A stretch of DNA of 7,776 bases from an archaeon. GTDB taxonomy: Archaea; Nanoarchaeota; Nanoarchaeia; Pacearchaeales; GW2011-AR1. Within the stretch, counting starts at the first letter, position 1. The number at the start of each line of letters is the position of its first letter. The position numbers and the translations under genes are program-made. Of the stretch, positions 6,577 to 7,776 are shown in pieces. Below the pieces are notes generated by a model that was not told the DNA's origin, did no database searches, and worked only from the letters and a program-made list of their open reading frames with translations. Where the stretch lies: positions 1 through 7,776 of the forward strand of contig DAOWCW010000035.1 in the NCBI GenBank assembly GCA_030639395.1, read 5' to 3'.

Positions 6577-6999
6577 TCATTTCTTCCATCTTGCCATCTG
6601 AGCCTTCTTAATATTCTTACTTTGTGCCTTTCGCATAGCAGAAGTAGGCTTCAGTCTTTCAGGAACATTCACACGAGGTCCAGCCTCAAAAATATCACCC
6701 TTCAAATGCTTCGGCTTCCTCCGAAGCTTGCCAAGAACATCCCTTACATCCTCAGTATCTCCAACCAATATCCCATTAAAAACATGTGCATCATTCTTAT
6801 CAATCAACCAAGTAACCGTAGCCCACCGTCCATTCGCCCTCTTTCCCGCCAACCTTTCAACATGCCCTCTCTCACCAACATCATGAACCCGAAACATCAC
6901 AAAATCACTCTTATCACGAACAACAACACGATAAAATTTACCCTTACCCCCCATCCCAGGTTTCTTCCTAACCACGCTCTTCTGTTTTTCGCTCACCAT
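6577..6999 (-). CDS. Basic 140-residue protein of unknown function
   Basis: 140 residues, no signal peptide or membrane helix, strongly basic at both ends. ATG at 6999 is preceded by GAGGT with 7 bases between, a good ribosome site that fixes the start. The core, about residues 22-82, reads as a compact fold with FRVHDVGERGHVERLAGKR and then WATVTWLIDKNDAHV; residues 97-117 (PKHLKGDIFEAGPRVNVPERL) and the tail (KPTSAMRKAQSKNIKKAQ, 117-134) are Lys/Arg-rich and look suited to binding nucleic acid. I have an impression that proteins of this kind recur in uncultured archaea and bacteria, but I cannot name the family. It may be co-transcribed with the small frame upstream, which it overlaps by 32 bases. 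No catalytic motif is evident. Confidence 0.82.
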   Translation of the reverse strand: MVSEKQKSVVRKKPGMGGKGKFYRVVVRDKSDFVMFRVHDVGERGHVERLAGKRANGRWATVTWLIDKNDAHVFNGILVGDTEDVRDVLGKLRRKPKHLKGDIFEAGPRVNVPERLKPTSAMRKAQSKNIKKAQMARWKK

Positions 7000-7186
7000 T
7001 CTTCTTACCTCGTTTTATTTTAGACTCACATCCAGAAACAATCCCCTCACCCTCACACTTCATCTCCTTCGGCTCCTCACACAATTCATCCTTCTTCATA
7101 AAGCAAGTAGCACCGCAAAACCAAGGCCAGGCAGTGCCACCTCCAACATTATCAACAACGCCAACAATATAACAATTCCGAATCAC
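6968..7186 (-). CDS. Tentative small Cys-containing protein (72 residues)
   Basis: The frame runs from GTG at 7186 to TAG at 6968; two TGA codons lie just upstream, so no longer start exists. An internal ATG at residue 30 is an alternative. Cysteines at 5, 24, 28, 36, 44 and 53 include a C-x3-C pair (WFCGATCF), followed by an acidic then a basic Lys/Arg-rich end. Support: the plus strand stays rich in A and C here as over the certain minus-strand genes, and a TATA-like box sits about 32-41 bases before GTG. Against it: the 32-base overlap with the next gene is longer than others in the window, the start codon is GTG, and I recognise no family. It could be a small metal-binding protein, or simply the leader of the 140-residue gene. 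Confidence 0.42.
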   Translation of the reverse strand: MIRNCYIVGVVDNVGGGTAWPWFCGATCFMKKDELCEEPKEMKCEGEGIVSGCESKIKRGKKNGERKTEERG

Positions 7187-7217
7187 GAAATATCATCAAA
7201 ACAAAAATACTTCAATC

Positions 7218-7227
7218 TAAATTTTAA
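7218..7227 (-). promoter_or_regulatory. TATA-like box for the 7186-6577 unit
   Basis: The minus strand reads TTAAAATTTA. A transcription start about 26 bases on would fall near 7195, a few bases before GTG at 7186, fitting a short or absent leader. It lies back to back with the tRNA promoter. Confidence 0.4.
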
Positions 7228-7256
7228 CTTCAGACAAAACAAATAGCCCAAAAAGT

Positions 7257-7264
7257 TTTTTAAA
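7257..7264 (+). promoter_or_regulatory. TATA-like box of tRNA-Gly
   Basis: TTTTTAAA, preceded by the A-rich AAAAAG, lies 24-31 bases before the tRNA 5' end. That is the spacing expected for an archaeal TBP site with a purine-rich TFB element in front, and is one of the better signs that this is archaeal DNA. Confidence 0.55.
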
Positions 7265-7287
7265 CAACAAAATCGTCAAATTCTCAT

Positions 7288-7359
7288 GCGTGGGTAGTTT
7301 AGTGGTTAGAATCTGTCGTTGCCAACGATGGGACCGGGGTTCAAGTCCCCGCTCGCGCA
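7288..7359 (+). tRNA. tRNA-Gly (anticodon GCC)
   Basis: 72 bases fold as a complete cloverleaf. The acceptor stem GCGTGGG pairs with CTCGCGC (two G-T pairs). The D arm is GTTT/GAAT around AGTGGTTA. The anticodon stem TGTCG/CGATG holds the loop TTGCCAA with anticodon GCC. The variable loop is GGAC and the T arm is CGGGG/CCCCG with loop TTCAAGT; the discriminator base is A. CCA is not encoded (TAC follows) and there is no intron. The flanking AT (7286-7287) and A7359-T7360 could extend the acceptor pairing by two base pairs in the precursor. Confidence 0.96.
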
Positions 7360-7360
7360 T
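7350..7360 (+). repeat. 11-base direct repeat, copy in the tRNA 3' end
   Basis: CGCTCGCGCAT covers the last T-stem base, the 3' acceptor strand, the discriminator and one base beyond. The identical 11 bases recur at 7457-7467. Confidence 0.9.
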
Positions 7361-7362
7361 AC

Positions 7363-7388
7363 AAGGGATTCGATTTATCGAATCTCTT
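7363..7388 (+). terminator. 11-bp hairpin directly after the tRNA
   Basis: AAGGGATTCGA (7363-7373) pairs with TCGAATCTCTT (7378-7388) around TTTA, with 11 consecutive pairs including one G-T. It ends in T-rich sequence but without a clean T-run, so it may be a processing or stability element rather than a terminator. Confidence 0.5.
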
Positions 7389-7398
7389 TCATTCTCTA

Positions 7399-7449
7399 GC
7401 TGGACTCGGACAACTTTCAAGTTGGAATTCTTCAGAATTGCATGCCAGC
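7399..7449 (+). ncRNA. Two-hairpin structured element downstream of the tRNA
   Basis: GCTGG (7399-7403) can pair with CCAGC (7445-7449), enclosing two adjacent 5-bp hairpins, CAACT/AGTTG (7411-7424) and AATTC/GAATT (7426-7439), both with a TTCA loop. A three-way junction with matched loops within 51 bases suggests a structured RNA, probably transcribed with the tRNA since no separate TATA box is obvious. I do not recognise an RNA family; no C/D boxes are evident. Confidence 0.35.
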
Positions 7450-7456
7450 AGGCCGA

Positions 7457-7467
7457 CGCTCGCGCAT
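7457..7467 (+). repeat. 11-base direct repeat, second copy of the tRNA 3' end
   Basis: Exact copy of 7350-7360, 107 bases downstream. The bases before it do not form a T arm, so it is not a second tRNA. It could be an attachment-site scar or a leftover of tRNA 3' end replacement. Confidence 0.85.
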
Positions 7468-7477
7468 TTTTATTTTT
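7467..7477 (+). terminator. Poly-T terminator of the tRNA transcript
   Basis: TTTTTATTTTT follows directly on the second repeat copy. It is the strongest T-run between the tRNA and the next gene, so the tRNA transcript may include the whole structured stretch. Confidence 0.5.
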
Positions 7478-7503
7478 AAAATTTATTCTTCTTATTTAGA
7501 AAG

Positions 7504-7512
7504 TATATAATA
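7504..7512 (+). promoter_or_regulatory. TATA-like box (distal) of the surface-protein gene at 7578
   Basis: TATATAATA; a start near 7535 would give a leader of about 40 bases. It competes with the box at 7550-7556. Confidence 0.35.
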
Positions 7513-7549
7513 GCTTCAAATAACAATTAAATCTCATAAGGATAAAGGC

Positions 7550-7556
7550 TTTAATA
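7550..7556 (+). promoter_or_regulatory. TATA-like box (proximal), fits a leaderless start
   Basis: TTTAATA ends 22 bases before ATG at 7578, so transcription would begin at or near the start codon. No good ribosome site is seen before this ATG, which favours a leaderless message. Confidence 0.4.
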
Positions 7557-7577
7557 GTTGAATCTCGTAAAAATTAA

Positions 7578-7776
7578 ATGAAAGAAAAGGTTATATTTAT
7601 TTTACTAGGACTATTCTTAATTTGTCCTTTGGCCCTGGCTGAGACTCATGTGATTTCTAATTCTGAGGACTGGAAGGATGTTTATTCTTCTATGCTTTTT
7701 GCTAGTCTAAATGGATATCAAGGAAATTTTTTGACAAGCACTTCGCATGGTTCGGTTTTATTGGATGGGATTTCAA
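7578..7776 (+). CDS. Exported surface protein, N-terminal part (continues past the right edge)
   Basis: 66 codons are visible from ATG at 7578, open to the edge. Residues 1-21 are a clear signal peptide (MKEK, then a hydrophobic core ending PLALA, cleavage before E22). The mature start reads THVISNSEDWKDVYSSMLFA, then SLNGYQGNFLTSTSHGSVLL. This pattern, ISNS-DW-DVYS-ML-ASL followed by FLTS, resembles the N-terminal module of large surface proteins in small archaea and loosely the cell-wall-binding repeats of S-layer proteins; that is from memory. It faces away from the minus-strand operon and is separated from it by the tRNA, so it is regulated on its own. Confidence 0.8.
   Translation, partial: MKEKVIFILLGLFLICPLALAETHVISNSEDWKDVYSSMLFASLNGYQGNFLTSTSHGSVLLDGIS

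Noticed and set aside
7288..7477. Integrated element at the tRNA
   Set aside because: The direct repeats are only 107 bases apart and there is no integrase gene in the window, so at most a scar remains; kept as a finding, not called a mobile element.
7217..7499. Frames on both strands across the tRNA
   Set aside because: They overlap a complete tRNA with its own promoter-like box; the peptides have no recognisable features.

Overview
The window looks like a piece of an AT-rich archaeal genome, most likely a DPANN-type archaeon of the Pacearchaeota/Woesearchaeota kind. This rests on TATA-like boxes about 25 bases upstream of a tRNA and of several genes, a tRNA-Gly gene without an encoded CCA, poly-T ends instead of long bacterial terminators, 4-base and 1-base stop/start overlaps, and very large secreted proteins full of N-x-S/T sites. 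The lineage is inferred from protein style and was not tested by a search.

From right to left on the minus strand, positions 6252 to 1 hold one compact operon of five genes that overlap by 11, 1, 4 and 8 bases: a 71-residue winged-helix regulator; a 634-residue secreted fibre-like protein with tail-fibre-type modules; a 781-residue secreted multidomain glycoprotein; a 465-residue membrane protein with an outer Cys-rich and Ig-like part, three membrane helices and a strongly basic inner tail; and a coiled-coil protein with exact 66-base tandem repeats that runs off the left edge. The layout suggests a regulated cell-surface appendage or adhesin: two exported structural proteins, a membrane anchor and a cytoplasmic coiled-coil partner. 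I know of no described system with this layout; the function is inference.

Between 6253 and 6576 lies an AT-rich gap. It holds poly-T tracts ending the next operon, a TATA-like box, a degraded-looking small membrane-protein reading frame split by a TGA, and a tiny leader reading frame whose stop overlaps the regulator's start. From 7186 to 6577 there is a second minus-strand unit: a small Cys-containing protein (tentative) overlapping a 140-residue basic conserved-type protein of unknown function.

At 7288-7359 on the plus strand is tRNA-Gly(GCC) with its own TATA-like box. It is followed by about 110 bases of strongly structured sequence that ends in a second, exact copy of the last 11 bases of the tRNA region and a poly-T tract. 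At 7578 a plus-strand gene for another exported surface protein begins and leaves the window at the right edge.
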